A stretch of 25,889 nucleotides of DNA from an uncultured Roseburia sp. (GTDB lineage: Bacteria; Bacillota; Clostridia; Lachnospirales; Lachnospiraceae). The position numbers and the translations under genes were made by a program. Below the pieces are notes generated by a model. The model was given only the letters and a program-made list of their open reading frames with translations, was not told the DNA's origin and ran no database searches. This document shows positions 1 to 9,367 of the stretch, piece by piece. The stretch spans positions 1-25,889 of the forward strand of contig CANTEO010000037.1 in assembly GCA_947652855.1 (NCBI GenBank). The letters are read 5' to 3'. Position 1 is the first letter of the stretch, and every line of letters begins with the position of its first letter.

Positions 1-12
1 GGAGGTGTTACC

Positions 13-2598
13 ATGAACATTCAAAAATTTACGCAAAAGTCCATCGAAGCCATGAACGACTGTGAGAAGCTGGCATACGAGTACGGCAATCAGGAGATTG
101 AGCAGGAGCATTTGCTGGTGGCCCTGATGCGTCAGGCAGACGGCTTAATTCAAAAAATGATTGAAAAAATGGAGATCAGCAAAGAGCATTTTATGGATAA
201 CGCCATCCGCCATCTAGAGCAGCGCGTCAAAGTGTCCGGCGGGCAGGTGTACGTTGGCCAGGCGTTAAACAAAGCGCTCATAAACGCCGAAGATGAGGCG
301 AGGCAGATGGGGGACGAGTACGTTTCCGTGGAGCATCTGTTTTTATCTCTGTTAAAGCATCCAAACGCTGCGTTAAAGGAGATTTTTAAAGAATATGGAA
401 TCACCCGCGACCGTTTCCTCGCCGCGCTGTCCACAGTGAGGGGGAACCAGCGCGTCACCTCAGACAATCCCGAGGCGACGTATGACACGCTGGAAAAATA
501 TGCCTATGATTTGGTGGATCGCGCCAAGAGCCAGAAACTGGATCCTGTGATCGGAAGGGATTCTGAGATACGCAACGTTGTCCGCATCCTTTCGCGGAAG
601 ACAAAGAACAACCCGGTCTTAATCGGTGAGCCTGGCGTGGGGAAAACCGCGGTCGTGGAAGGCTTGGCGCAGCGGATTGTAAGAGGCGACGTCCCGGAAG
701 GGCTGAAGGAGAAGAAGCTGTTCGCCCTGGACATGGGCGCGTTGGTCGCCGGAGCCAAATACCGCGGCGAGTTTGAAGAGCGCCTAAAGGCCGTATTGGA
801 CGAGGTGAAGAAATCCGACGGGCAGATCATCCTCTTCATTGATGAGCTGCATACGATTGTGGGCGCGGGAAAGACGGACGGCGCCATGGACGCAGGAAAT
901 ATGCTAAAGCCCATGCTTGCCAGGGGCGAGCTGCACTGCATCGGCGCGACGACGCTGGATGAATACCGTCAGTACATCGAAAAGGACGCCGCCTTGGAAC
1001 GGAGGTTTCAGCCGGTCATGGTGGATGAGCCGACGGTGGAGGACACGATTTCCATCTTAAGGGGCCTAAAGGAGCGCTATGAAGTGTTCCATGGCGTAAA
1101 GATTGCGGACGCCGCCCTGGTTTCCGCCGCTGTCCTGTCAAACCGCTATATTTCTGACCGTTTCTTGCCGGATAAAGCGATTGACCTGGTGGACGAAGCC
1201 TGCGCGCTGATTAAGACCGAGCTGGATTCCATGCCGGCGGAGCTGGACGAGATGAACCGCCGCATCATGCAGCTTGAGATTGAGGAGACGGCGCTCAAAA
1301 AAGAGACGGACCGATTGAGCCAGGATCGCCTTGCCTCCCTGCAAAAAGAGCTTGCGGAGTTCCGGGACGCGTTCTCCTCGAAAAAGGCGCAGTGGGACAA
1401 CGAGAAGAAGTCGGTGGAGCACGTGCAGAAATTAAGGGAGGATTTGGAGCGGCTGAAAAACGAGATTAAGCAGGCGCAGCAGAATTATGACCTGGAAAAA
1501 GCCGCGGAACTGCAGTATGGCCGCCTGCCACAGGTGCAGAAACAATTGGAGATCGAAGAGGCGAAGGCGAAGACGGAGGATTTGTCGCTGGTGCATGAGA
1601 ACGTCAGCGAGGAGGAGATTGCGAAAATCATTTCCCGCTGGACGGGGATCCCGGTGGCGAAGCTGACGGAAAGCGAGCGGAACAAGACGCTCCATTTGGA
1701 CGAGGAGCTGCATCAGCGCGTCGTCGGCCAGGACGACGGCGTGACGAAAGTGTCTGAGGCCATCATCCGCTCTAAGGCGGGCATCAAAGACCCGACGAAG
1801 CCCATCGGCTCCTTCCTGTTTTTGGGGCCGACCGGAGTGGGGAAGACCGAGCTTGCCAAGGCGCTCGCCGAGAGCCTGTTTGACGATGAGGGCAGCATGG
1901 TGCGCATTGATATGTCGGAATACATGGAGAAATATTCTGTGTCCCGCCTGATTGGGGCGCCTCCAGGATACGTGGGCTATGACGAGGGCGGCCAGCTGAC
2001 GGAGGCCGTGCGCAGGAAACCCTATTCCGTCGTCTTGTTTGACGAGGTGGAGAAAGCGCACCCGGACGTGTTCAACGTATTGCTTCAGGTGTTGGACGAT
2101 GGGCGGATCACCGACTCCCAAGGGCGCACGGTAGATTTTAAGAACACGATTCTGATCTTAACGTCCAACCTTGGCTCCGCCCATCTGCTGGAGCATATTG
2201 AGGCGGACGGCAGCATCCGCCCGGAAGTGGAGCGGGCGGTCATGGAGGAGCTGCGCGGCAGTTTCCGGCCTGAGTTTTTGAACCGACTGGATGAGATTGT
2301 CATGTTCAAGCCATTGACGAAAGGCAATATCGGGAATATCATCCATCTGCTGATGAGGGAGCTCAACCGCAGGCTAAAGGACCGTGAGCTTACGGTGGAG
2401 CTTTCCGGGGCGGCGGAAGCGTATGTCACGGAGCATGGCTATGACCCGGTGTTTGGCGCAAGGCCGCTCAAGCGGTTTTTGCAGAAGCACGTGGAGACGC
2501 TTGCCGCAAAGCTGATTTTAGCGGATGAAGTGAAAGGCGGCGACGTGATTTGGATTGACGTGGAGGGAGATGGGCTGTCCGCGTCGGTGAAACGATAA
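13..2598 (+). CDS. clpB: ATP-dependent chaperone ClpB (Hsp100 disaggregase)
   Basis: ClpB is a cytosolic hexameric AAA+ machine that pulls polypeptides out of aggregates, working with DnaK. The 861-residue length matches the family (about 860). Domains in order: Clp N-terminal repeats (about 1-145), first AAA+ module with Walker A GEPGVGKT at 205-212 and Walker B Asp277-Glu278, a long charged coiled-coil middle domain (about 405-530) that separates ClpB from ClpA and ClpC, second AAA+ module with Walker A GPTGVGKT at 605-612, and a C-terminal D2-small domain. The pore-loop motifs KYRGEFEER and GYVGYDEGG are both present. No ClpP-docking loop is expected in this family. GGAGGTG at 1-7 lies 5 nt before the ATG. 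Any heat-shock promoter or CIRCE element would lie outside the window. It appears monocistronic because a strong terminator follows. Confidence 0.97.
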   Translation: MNIQKFTQKSIEAMNDCEKLAYEYGNQEIEQEHLLVALMRQADGLIQKMIEKMEISKEHFMDNAIRHLEQRVKVSGGQVYVGQALNKALINAEDEARQMGDEYVSVEHLFLSLLKHPNAALKEIFKEYGITRDRFLAALSTVRGNQRVTSDNPEATYDTLEKYAYDLVDRAKSQKLDPVIGRDSEIRNVVRILSRKTKNNPVLIGEPGVGKTAVVEGLAQRIVRGDVPEGLKEKKLFALDMGALVAGAKYRGEFEERLKAVLDEVKKSDGQIILFIDELHTIVGAGKTDGAMDAGNMLKPMLARGELHCIGATTLDEYRQYIEKDAALERRFQPVMVDEPTVEDTISILRGLKERYEVFHGVKIADAALVSAAVLSNRYISDRFLPDKAIDLVDEACALIKTELDSMPAELDEMNRRIMQLEIEETALKKETDRLSQDRLASLQKELAEFRDAFSSKKAQWDNEKKSVEHVQKLREDLERLKNEIKQAQQNYDLEKAAELQYGRLPQVQKQLEIEEAKAKTEDLSLVHENVSEEEIAKIISRWTGIPVAKLTESERNKTLHLDEELHQRVVGQDDGVTKVSEAIIRSKAGIKDPTKPIGSFLFLGPTGVGKTELAKALAESLFDDEGSMVRIDMSEYMEKYSVSRLIGAPPGYVGYDEGGQLTEAVRRKPYSVVLFDEVEKAHPDVFNVLLQVLDDGRITDSQGRTVDFKNTILILTSNLGSAHLLEHIEADGSIRPEVERAVMEELRGSFRPEFLNRLDEIVMFKPLTKGNIGNIIHLLMRELNRRLKDRELTVELSGAAEAYVTEHGYDPVFGARPLKRFLQKHVETLAAKLILADEVKGGDVIWIDVEGDGLSASVKR

Positions 2599-2613
2599 GA
2601 CAATATGAATTCT

Positions 2614-2654
2614 GCCAAAAGCCGGACTGCGTAAGATCCGGCTTTTGGCTTTTT
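2614..2654 (+). terminator. Rho-independent terminator after clpB
   Basis: A perfect 13-bp stem, GCCAAAAGCCGGA (2614-2626) with TCCGGCTTTTGGC (2637-2649), encloses a 10-nt loop and is followed directly by five T (2650-2654). It lies 15 nt after the clpB stop and separates clpB from the icd operon. Confidence 0.93.
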
Positions 2655-2755
2655 GGATGCAAAGGACGCCTCGTTTGTTATTTTAGACGGAATCCATTTT
2701 CTGTCCCTTGGTTTATACGAAAGCCATTAGAAGCTGCCACGGAGGCAAAATGTTC

Positions 2756-2783
2756 TTGACAGCGTTGGAATGATTGGTATTAT
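2756..2783 (+). promoter_or_regulatory. Sigma-A-type promoter for the icd operon
   Basis: A consensus -35 box TTGACA (2756-2761) and a -10 box TATTAT (2778-2783; 5 of 6 match) are separated by 16 nt, about 35 nt upstream of the icd start. It follows the clpB terminator and is the only strong promoter seen before 9795, so it probably drives icd through mazF. Confidence 0.75.
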
Positions 2784-2818
2784 ATAAAGAAGTGAAAAAA
2801 ATTTAGGAGGAACGGGAA

Positions 2819-4036
2819 ATGGAAAAAATTCAAATGACGACGCCGCTGGTTGAAATGGATGGGGATGAGATGACCCGCATCCTTTGGGCCATGATAAAAG
2901 AGGAGCTGATACTTCCATTCGTGGATTTGAAGACGGAATATTATGACTTGGGGTTAGAGCGCAGGAACGAGACAAACGACCAGGTGACGGTGGATTCCGC
3001 GAACGCGACGAAGAAATACGGCGTGGCTGTAAAATGCGCGACGATTACGCCAAACGCCGCCAGGATGGACGAGTATCACTTAAAGGAAATGTGGAAAAGC
3101 CCGAACGGCACCATCCGCGCCATGTTAGACGGGACGGTGTTCCGCGCGCCGATTATCGTAAAGGGCATTGAGCCGTGCGTAAGGAACTGGAAAAAGCCGA
3201 TCACCATCGCAAGGCATGCCTACGGGGACGTGTATAAGGCGACGGAAATGAAAATTCCCGGCGCGGGGAAGGTGGAGCTTGTGTACACCGCAGGGGACGG
3301 AAGCGAGAAAAGAGAGCTTGTCCATGAGTTTTTAGGGGCGGGCGTGGTGCAGGGGCAGCACAATTTAAGCGGCTCCATTGAGAGCTTCGCGAGGAGCTGC
3401 TTTACATATGCTCTGGATGTAAAGCAGGACTTGTGGTTCGCGACGAAAGACACGATTTCCAAACAATACGACCACACCTTTAAAGATATTTTCCAGGAGA
3501 TTTTTGACGCGGAATACAAAGACGCGTTTGAGAAAGCGGGAATCACATATTTTTACACATTGATCGACGACGCGGTCGCGCGCGTGATGAAGTCCGAGGG
3601 CGGCTATATCTGGGCCTGCAAGAATTATGACGGGGACGTGATGAGCGACATGGTTTCCTCTGCGTTCGGCTCCCTTGCCATGATGACTTCCGTGCTGGTC
3701 TCCCCGAGCGGCGTGTATGAGTATGAGGCGGCGCATGGAACGGTGCAGCGCCATTACTACAAGCATTTAAAGGGCGAGGAGACGTCCACGAATTCCGTGG
3801 CTACGATCTTTGCGTGGAGCGGCGCGCTTAGGAAACGTGGGGAGATGGATCACAATCAGGCGTTGACGGGCTTTGCGGATCAATTGGAGCGGGCTTGCGT
3901 CAAGACGATTGAAGAGGGGAAAATGACGAAAGACCTGGCGCTTATCACCTCAATTGGGGAGCCTGTCGTGTTAAGCAGTCAGGAATTCATCCGGGAGATC
4001 CGCCGTTCGCTGGAAGAAAGCCTCCTTGATGCCTAA
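2819..4036 (+). CDS. icd: NADP-dependent isocitrate dehydrogenase (eukaryotic-like dimeric type)
   Basis: It catalyses oxidative decarboxylation of isocitrate to 2-oxoglutarate with reduction of NADP+, supplying carbon skeletons for glutamate and NADPH. The 405-residue protein matches the eukaryotic-like NADP-IDH subfamily rather than the E. coli Icd type: an N-terminal substrate-loop region with VEMDGDEMTR, the isocitrate-binding stretch KSPNGTIRAMLDGTVFR, the RHAYGDVYKAT segment, and the late AAHGTVQRHYYKH motif for cofactor binding. AGGAGG at 2805-2810 precedes the ATG by 8 nt. No citrate synthase or aconitase gene is beside it. It is the first gene of a probable operon with an ABC-F gene 22 nt downstream and then rex and nnr, giving a redox-cofactor context. 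Confidence 0.96.
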   Translation: MEKIQMTTPLVEMDGDEMTRILWAMIKEELILPFVDLKTEYYDLGLERRNETNDQVTVDSANATKKYGVAVKCATITPNAARMDEYHLKEMWKSPNGTIRAMLDGTVFRAPIIVKGIEPCVRNWKKPITIARHAYGDVYKATEMKIPGAGKVELVYTAGDGSEKRELVHEFLGAGVVQGQHNLSGSIESFARSCFTYALDVKQDLWFATKDTISKQYDHTFKDIFQEIFDAEYKDAFEKAGITYFYTLIDDAVARVMKSEGGYIWACKNYDGDVMSDMVSSAFGSLAMMTSVLVSPSGVYEYEAAHGTVQRHYYKHLKGEETSTNSVATIFAWSGALRKRGEMDHNQALTGFADQLERACVKTIEEGKMTKDLALITSIGEPVVLSSQEFIREIRRSLEESLLDA

Positions 4037-4058
4037 ATGCGTAAGGGGATGAGATGCT

Positions 4059-5993
4059 ATGATATTAGACTGTAGAGGCATATCCAAAGCGTTTGGGGCC
4101 AAGGAAGTGTTAAGCAAGGTGTCGTTTCATTTAGAGGAGCATGAGAAGGCGGCGATTGTCGGCATCAACGGCGCGGGGAAGTCTACGCTTTTGAAAATTA
4201 TCATGCAAAAGCTTTCCATGGACGAAGGGACAGTTTCGTTCGCGAAAGGCGTCACAGTGGGTTACCTGGCGCAATACCAGGACATTTCTGGGGAGCGCAC
4301 CATTTATGAAGAAGTCCTTTCCGCGAAAGAAGAGCTGATCCGCATGGAGGAGCGGCTTCGGGAGATGGAGGGCAAGATGCAGCGCCTTACGGGGGAGGAG
4401 CTTGAGAAGCTCTTAAACCAATACAACAGCCTGCATCATGAATTTGAGCTTAAGGATGGCTATGCGTACCGGAGCGAGGTGTCCGGCGTGATCCGGGGGC
4501 TTGGGTTTTCGGAAGAGGACTTAAGCCGCCCTGTCTCCACGCTTTCCGGTGGGCAGAAGACGAGGATTTTCCTCGGAAAGCTATTGGTCGGAAAGCCGGA
4601 GCTTTTGATTTTGGACGAGCCGACCAATCATTTGGACTTATCCTCCATCGCGTGGCTCGAGACGTATCTGTCCAATTATAAAGGGGCGGTGTTAATCGTC
4701 AGCCATGACCGCTATTTCCTGGACAGGATTGTCACAAAGGTCGTGGAGCTTGCGCAGCATACGTCGGCTGTCTTTCAGGGAAACTATTCAGACTACGCTG
4801 TGAAGAAGGCCGCGGCCCGGGACGCTCAGTGGAAGGCCTGGCAGAACCAGCAGCGGGAGATCAAGCATCAGGAGGAAGTCATTGCAAAGCTAAAATCGTT
4901 TAACCGGGAGAAATCCATACGGCGCGCCGAGAGCAGGGAAAAGATGCTAAGCAAGGTGGAGCGCGTCGAAAAGCCAACGGAAGAGCGCGCCGACATGAGG
5001 ATCCGGCTTACGCCGCGCATCACAAGCGGCAACGACGTGCTGTCCGTAGGGGGGCTTTCCAAGGCATTCGGCTTAAACCGCCTGTTTTCAGGCATCTCCT
5101 TTGAAGTCAAGCGCGGGGAGCGCGTGGCCTTGATCGGGGACAACGGAACCGGAAAGACGACATTGCTTAAGATCATCAATGAGGAGATTCCGTTTGACCT
5201 AGGGGAAATCACATTCGGAACGAATGTGCATATCGCCTATTACGATCAGGAGCATCAAAAGCTCCATGAGGAAAAGACGCTGTTTGAGGAAATTTCGGAT
5301 GAATGCCCGAGCCTGACGAATACGCAGGTGCGCTCGCTTTTAGCGTCCTTTTTATTCACGGACGACGATGCGTTTAAAAACGTGGGCGACTTAAGCGGAG
5401 GGGAGAAGGGCAGGCTTTCTTTAGCGAAGCTGATGCTTTCGGAGGCGAATTTCTTAATTTTGGATGAGCCGACCAACCATTTGGACATGGTATCAAAGGA
5501 GATTTTAGAGGATGCGTTAAATCAGTATGAAGGCACCGTCCTGTTTGTGTCGCACGACCGCTATTTCATCAATAAGACGGCGACGAGGGTGTTGGATTTG
5601 ACGGAAAAGACCATCGTGAATTACATTGGGAACTATGATTATTACCTGGAAAAACGGGATGTGCAGATGAAGTCCGTAAAGCCCGCTGCAGAAGACGCGC
5701 CGCAGGCAAAGAATGAGAGCGGAAAGCTTGAGTGGATGCAGAAAAAGGAAGAGCAGGCAAGGGCCAGGAAGCTTGCCGCAAGGCTAAAGCGGACAGAGGA
5801 GGAAATCGAGGCGAAAGAGGCCGCAAAAGAGGCCCTGGAAGAAGAGCTGAACGATCCGAAGAACGCGACGAATTCTGCAAAGCTGTCTAAGCTTCACGGT
5901 CAGATGATGGAATTGGCGGACGCCTTAGATGCGCTGTACGGGGAATGGGAGCGCCTTGCGGAAAGCAGCGAGTCCGGGGGAACGCCGTCATAG
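4059..5993 (+). CDS. ABC-F family ATPase (YdiF/Uup-like), ribosome-associated
   Basis: This is a soluble tandem ABC ATPase without membrane segments. First cassette: Walker A GINGAGKS at 35-42, signature LSGGQ at 162-166, Walker B Asp186-Glu187. An inter-domain linker of basic, charged helices spans about 240-320. Second cassette: GDNGTGKT at 360-367, LSGGE at 445-449, Asp469-Glu470. A long charged coiled-coil tail lies at about 560-640. Both cassettes look catalytically intact. ABC-F proteins bind the ribosomal E-site and relieve stalled translation; some confer antibiotic protection, but nothing here indicates a resistance role. The length (644) and C-terminal coiled coil resemble Bacillus YdiF, whose gene also lies close to rex, supporting a housekeeping assignment. 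A Shine-Dalgarno-like AAGGGGATGAG precedes the start, 22 nt after icd. Confidence 0.92.
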   Translation: MILDCRGISKAFGAKEVLSKVSFHLEEHEKAAIVGINGAGKSTLLKIIMQKLSMDEGTVSFAKGVTVGYLAQYQDISGERTIYEEVLSAKEELIRMEERLREMEGKMQRLTGEELEKLLNQYNSLHHEFELKDGYAYRSEVSGVIRGLGFSEEDLSRPVSTLSGGQKTRIFLGKLLVGKPELLILDEPTNHLDLSSIAWLETYLSNYKGAVLIVSHDRYFLDRIVTKVVELAQHTSAVFQGNYSDYAVKKAAARDAQWKAWQNQQREIKHQEEVIAKLKSFNREKSIRRAESREKMLSKVERVEKPTEERADMRIRLTPRITSGNDVLSVGGLSKAFGLNRLFSGISFEVKRGERVALIGDNGTGKTTLLKIINEEIPFDLGEITFGTNVHIAYYDQEHQKLHEEKTLFEEISDECPSLTNTQVRSLLASFLFTDDDAFKNVGDLSGGEKGRLSLAKLMLSEANFLILDEPTNHLDMVSKEILEDALNQYEGTVLFVSHDRYFINKTATRVLDLTEKTIVNYIGNYDYYLEKRDVQMKSVKPAAEDAPQAKNESGKLEWMQKKEEQARARKLAARLKRTEEEIEAKEAAKEALEEELNDPKNATNSAKLSKLHGQMMELADALDALYGEWERLAESSESGGTPS

Positions 5994-6007
5994 CCATGCT
6001 TTCGGTT

Positions 6008-6014
6008 GGGAGGA
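6008..6014 (+). promoter_or_regulatory. Ribosome binding site fixing a TTG start for rex
   Basis: GGGAGGA sits 7 nt upstream of the TTG at 6022-6024. No ATG occurs in a suitable place. The upstream in-frame ATG at 5929 would add 31 unrelated residues and overlap the ABC-F gene by 65 nt, so the TTG is the likely start. Confidence 0.8.
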
Positions 6015-6021
6015 ATCAAGA

Positions 6022-6657
6022 TTGGACAGAGAAATTTCACAGGCGGTCATACGGCGGATGCCACGGTATTACAGATATTTGGGAGAGCTGATTGACGCAG
6101 GCACGGAGCGCATTTCCTCAAGCGACTTAAGCCGCCGCATGAACGTCACGGCCTCTCAGATCCGGCAGGATTTGAATAACTTCGGCGGGTTCGGGCAGCA
6201 GGGCTACGGCTATAATGTAAAGCATCTGCATGAAGAGATCGGAAAAATACTGGGCCTGAATGAAACGCATCATATCATTATCGTAGGCGCCGGCAACCTG
6301 GGCCAGGCGCTTGCGAATTATGTGAAATTTGAGAAATTCGGATTTATGGTGATTGCGTTGTTTGACGTAAACCCGGAGCTTAAGGGCAAGGACGTCCGCG
6401 GCATCAAGATCCATATGCTAGACGAGCTGGAGGGATTTGTAAAGCGGCATCGCGTGGACATCGCGACGTTGACGATGCCAAAGTCGGATGCGGACAGCAT
6501 CGCAAACCATCTGGTTCAGCTTGGGATCCCGGCTATCTGGAATTTTGCCCATGTGGATCTGGAGCTGGCGGACGAGTCTGTCGTAGTGGAGAACGTGCAT
6601 CTTTCTGACAGCCTGATGCAGCTTTCCTATAATATCATTGAGAGGAAGAAAAAATGA
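6022..6657 (+). CDS. rex: Redox-sensing transcriptional repressor Rex
   Basis: Rex is a homodimeric DNA-binding protein that senses the NADH/NAD+ ratio and represses fermentation and electron-transfer genes until NADH accumulates. From the TTG at 6022 it is 211 residues, the usual Rex length. It has an N-terminal winged helix (about 1-80, with RRMPRYYRYL and the recognition region TASQIRQDLNNFGGFG) and a Rossmann fold with GAGNLG at 89-94. A C-terminal swapped helix ends in SYNIIERKKK. The gene starts 28 nt after the ABC-F stop and its TGA overlaps an ATG of the next reading frame (ATGA at 6654-6657), indicating operon organisation. No Rex operator (TTGTTAA-N4-TTAACAA type) was found by eye upstream of its own operon, so autoregulation is not supported. 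Confidence 0.96.
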   Translation: MDREISQAVIRRMPRYYRYLGELIDAGTERISSSDLSRRMNVTASQIRQDLNNFGGFGQQGYGYNVKHLHEEIGKILGLNETHHIIIVGAGNLGQALANYVKFEKFGFMVIALFDVNPELKGKDVRGIKIHMLDELEGFVKRHRVDIATLTMPKSDADSIANHLVQLGIPAIWNFAHVDLELADESVVVENVHLSDSLMQLSYNIIERKKK

Positions 6658-6674
6658 GCATAAGGGGGGCGGCT

Positions 6675-8219
6675 ATGAGATATCTGGTGAACAGTCAGGA
6701 AATGAAGCGTTGTGACAAAAATACCATCGAAACCTACGGCATTTCTTCCTTGGCGCTGATGGAGCGGGCGGCCCTTGCCGTCTTTTGGGAAGTAAAGTCG
6801 CGCTTTTCGGTGGACGACGGATGGATTTTGGCAGTCTGCGGAGCGGGCAACAATGGCGGCGACGGATTTGCGGTGGCGAGGCTTCTGCATTTGGCGGGGT
6901 ATGGCGTGGAGCTCTATTGCCCCATGGATCAGGCCAGGATGACGGAAGAAGCCAGGCGGCAGTATGAGGCGGCGAAAAAATACGGCGTTACAGAATGCAG
7001 GGACATTTCGGGCCGGCCTTATGCCCTTATCCTTGACGCGCTGTTTGGGGTGGGCCTTTCCCGTGGCATAGAAGGCCCGATCCGAGCGCTTTTGGAAGAG
7101 CTGAACCGGATGGACGCCTATCGGGTTTCCGTGGACATCGCCTCTGGGATCCTGGCGGATTCGGGCCAGGCTTTGGGGGCCGCGTTCCGGGCGGACTTGA
7201 CGGTGACGTTCGGATTTCCGAAAATTGGCCAGCTTCTCTATCCGGGGGCGGGGTATACAGGGGAGCTTTCCGTTTGCGACATTGGGATCGACAGCCATAG
7301 CTTTTTAGGGCAGGAGCCGCAAGGCAGATGCGTTTCCCAAAAGGATGTGAAAGAGCTGCTCCCAAAGCGTGTCCCTTATTCCAATAAAGGAAGCTACGGG
7401 AAGGCCCTGATCGTGGCCGGATCGAAGGACATGGCCGGGGCGGCCTATTTTGCGGCGCGCGCGGCCTATCTTAGCGGATGCGGGCTTGTGCGCATTTTTA
7501 CAGTCAGGGAAAACCGGGACATTCTCCTATCCATGCTGCCAGAGGCAATCCTTACGACGTATGAGGAAGATGTGGAAGGCATAGGAGAAGCGTTGGAAAA
7601 GCTAAGCGGATGCCTGTCGTGGGCGGACGCGCTTCTGGTTGGGCCGGGCCTTGGGCAGGGCGAATACGCGCAGGCGATCGTTACGCAAATGCTGCGTGCA
7701 GGAAAGCGCCTGGTTTTGGATGCGGATGCATTAAATATCCTTTCCGGGAATAAGCTTCTGTTGAAGGAATTGCGGGAAGGCTGCATCGTCACGCCCCATT
7801 TGGGGGAGATGGCGCGCCTTCTTGGGACAGATGTGGCTAAGGTGCAGGGGCAGCTCCTTACGGCGGCGCGGGAGTTTGCGAAAGAGCATGGGGCCGTCTG
7901 TGTGTTAAAAGACGCAAGGACAGTCATAGGGATGCCGGACGGGACATTTTTCATAAATGCATCCGGGAACGATGGCATGGCGACGGCGGGCTGCGGAGAC
8001 GTCCTTGCGGGCGTCCTTGCCGGCTTGTTGGCCCAGGGAATGCCTTTGGGCGCGGCGGCTGCCATCGGGGCATATCTGCACGGCATGGCGGGCGATATGG
8101 CGAAAGAGGCGCGCGGGGCATACGGCATGGTCGCCTCTGACGTGCTTTCTATGCTGCCCGACGCAATCCTGCGCTGCATGGGCCAGGAGCATTGCCAGAA
8201 GAAGGAGGGGAGCGAATGA
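6675..8219 (+). CDS. nnr: Bifunctional NAD(P)HX epimerase / ADP-dependent NAD(P)HX dehydratase
   Basis: This fused enzyme repairs NADHX and NADPHX, the hydrated damage products of NAD(P)H. The N-terminal domain (about 1-215, YjeF_N type) interconverts the epimers and shows GAGNNGGDG at 56-64. The C-terminal domain (about 225-505, ribokinase-like) dehydrates the S form with ADP, with NKGSYGKALIVAG at its start and GCGD ending in Asp442, the expected catalytic acid. The start at 6675 gives the typical beginning MRYLVNSQEMKR and has AGGGGGG upstream. An alternative ATG at 6654 would add seven residues and overlap the rex stop, with AGAGGAAG as its ribosome site; either may be used. The 514-residue length fits the fusion. 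The C-terminus overlaps the alr start. Confidence 0.95.
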   Translation: MRYLVNSQEMKRCDKNTIETYGISSLALMERAALAVFWEVKSRFSVDDGWILAVCGAGNNGGDGFAVARLLHLAGYGVELYCPMDQARMTEEARRQYEAAKKYGVTECRDISGRPYALILDALFGVGLSRGIEGPIRALLEELNRMDAYRVSVDIASGILADSGQALGAAFRADLTVTFGFPKIGQLLYPGAGYTGELSVCDIGIDSHSFLGQEPQGRCVSQKDVKELLPKRVPYSNKGSYGKALIVAGSKDMAGAAYFAARAAYLSGCGLVRIFTVRENRDILLSMLPEAILTTYEEDVEGIGEALEKLSGCLSWADALLVGPGLGQGEYAQAIVTQMLRAGKRLVLDADALNILSGNKLLLKELREGCIVTPHLGEMARLLGTDVAKVQGQLLTAAREFAKEHGAVCVLKDARTVIGMPDGTFFINASGNDGMATAGCGDVLAGVLAGLLAQGMPLGAAAAIGAYLHGMAGDMAKEARGAYGMVASDVLSMLPDAILRCMGQEHCQKKEGSE

Positions 8220-9367
8220 AGGAGCATGGAAGGGCTTACGCAAAAATCAATCTGGACGCCATATCGTATAACCTGGATTCCATAGAGCGCAAGATCGCCA
8301 GGCAGTCCAGGATCCTCGCGGTCGTCAAGGCAGACGGGTACGGCCACGGGGCAAAGGCCATTGCAAAGGAAATCGAAGGCAGGCAGTCTGTGTTTGGCTT
8401 TGGCGTGGCGACGGCGGACGAGGCGTTCGCGCTGCGAGAGGCAGGCGTAGAGAAGCCCATTTTAACGTTGGGATATACGTTTGCGGAAGACAGCGAGGCC
8501 CTTTTGGCCGCAGGAATCCGCCCTACGGTCTATTCCTATGAAATGGCAAAGGCGTTTTCCCTGGCTGCGGGGCGGATCGGGAAAAAAGCGGCCATTCATA
8601 TCAAAATTGACACGGGGATGAGCAGGATTGGCTATCAGGCCAACGACGGGGCCATTGAGGAAATTGTAAGCGTCGCAAAGCTTCCGGGCATCGTCATAGA
8701 AGGGATCTTCACGCATTTCGCCAGTGCGGACGAGGCGGAGAAGGCCTCCGCTTACGGACAGCTTAGGCAGTTTCAGGACGTGCTGGCAAGCTTGCGGGCG
8801 CGCGGCCTTGCCATTCCGCTTCGCCACTGCGCGAACAGCGCGGCGATCGCAGAAATGCCGGAAGCCGATCTTGGCCTCGTGCGCGCCGGCATCATCCTCT
8901 ACGGCCTATGGCCTTCCAGGGAGGTGCGCCGGGATTCTATTTCTCTTATGCCCGCGATGGAGCTTAAGAGCCGGATCGTGCAGATCAAGGAGTTAGAGGC
9001 CGGAAGGCGCGTCAGCTATGGAGGCACATATCAGTTAAAAGAACGCCGGAAAGTCGCGACGGTCCCTGTGGGGTATGCGGACGGCTATCCAAGGAGCCTG
9101 TCGAATCGGGGCTATGTCTTAATTCATGGAAAAAAAGCGCCGATTTTGGGCAGGATCTGCATGGATCAGATGATGGCGGACGTCACGGACATACCAGGCG
9201 TGAAGCTGCTTGACACAGTGACGCTGCTTGGGGAGGACGGCGGGGCGTTCCTTGGCATGGAGGAGCTTGGGGACGTTTCCGGGCGCTTCAATTATGAATT
9301 CGCCTGCCTGATTGGGAAACGGACGCCGCGCGTCTATTATAAGGACGGCGTTCCCTATGAGCCTTAA
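8216..9367 (+). CDS. alr: Alanine racemase
   Basis: A PLP-dependent enzyme converting L- to D-alanine for peptidoglycan. The chosen ATG overlaps the nnr stop (ATGA at 8216-8219) and has AAGGAGGGG just upstream, giving 383 residues; an in-frame ATG at 8192 lies inside nnr and adds eight unrelated residues. The N-terminal TIM-barrel carries the PLP lysine Lys38 in VVKADGYGHGA. The C-terminal beta domain carries the second catalytic base Tyr268 in RVSYGGTY. Near the end, GRICMDQMM matches the substrate carboxylate-binding loop. The nnr-alr-mazF order is common in Firmicutes. TAAGG/CCTTA and seven T at the end of the gene (9340-9374) might weaken readthrough into mazF, but the stem is poor. Confidence 0.97.
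   Translation: MKEHGRAYAKINLDAISYNLDSIERKIARQSRILAVVKADGYGHGAKAIAKEIEGRQSVFGFGVATADEAFALREAGVEKPILTLGYTFAEDSEALLAAGIRPTVYSYEMAKAFSLAAGRIGKKAAIHIKIDTGMSRIGYQANDGAIEEIVSVAKLPGIVIEGIFTHFASADEAEKASAYGQLRQFQDVLASLRARGLAIPLRHCANSAAIAEMPEADLGLVRAGIILYGLWPSREVRRDSISLMPAMELKSRIVQIKELEAGRRVSYGGTYQLKERRKVATVPVGYADGYPRSLSNRGYVLIHGKKAPILGRICMDQMMADVTDIPGVKLLDTVTLLGEDGGAFLGMEELGDVSGRFNYEFACLIGKRTPRVYYKDGVPYEP

Noticed and set aside
1432..2121. 229-codon minus-strand open frame inside clpB
   Set aside because: Shadow of the conserved second AAA+ module; no supporting start signal.
2599..2818. Rex operator or CIRCE element upstream of icd
   Set aside because: Only a lone TTGTTA half-site was seen, without the paired TTAACAA, and no CIRCE inverted repeat is present.
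7466..8347. 293-codon open frame on the minus strand opposite nnr and alr
   Set aside because: It lies antisense to two strongly conserved enzymes, has no family motif or ribosome site, and reflects GC-rich codon bias.
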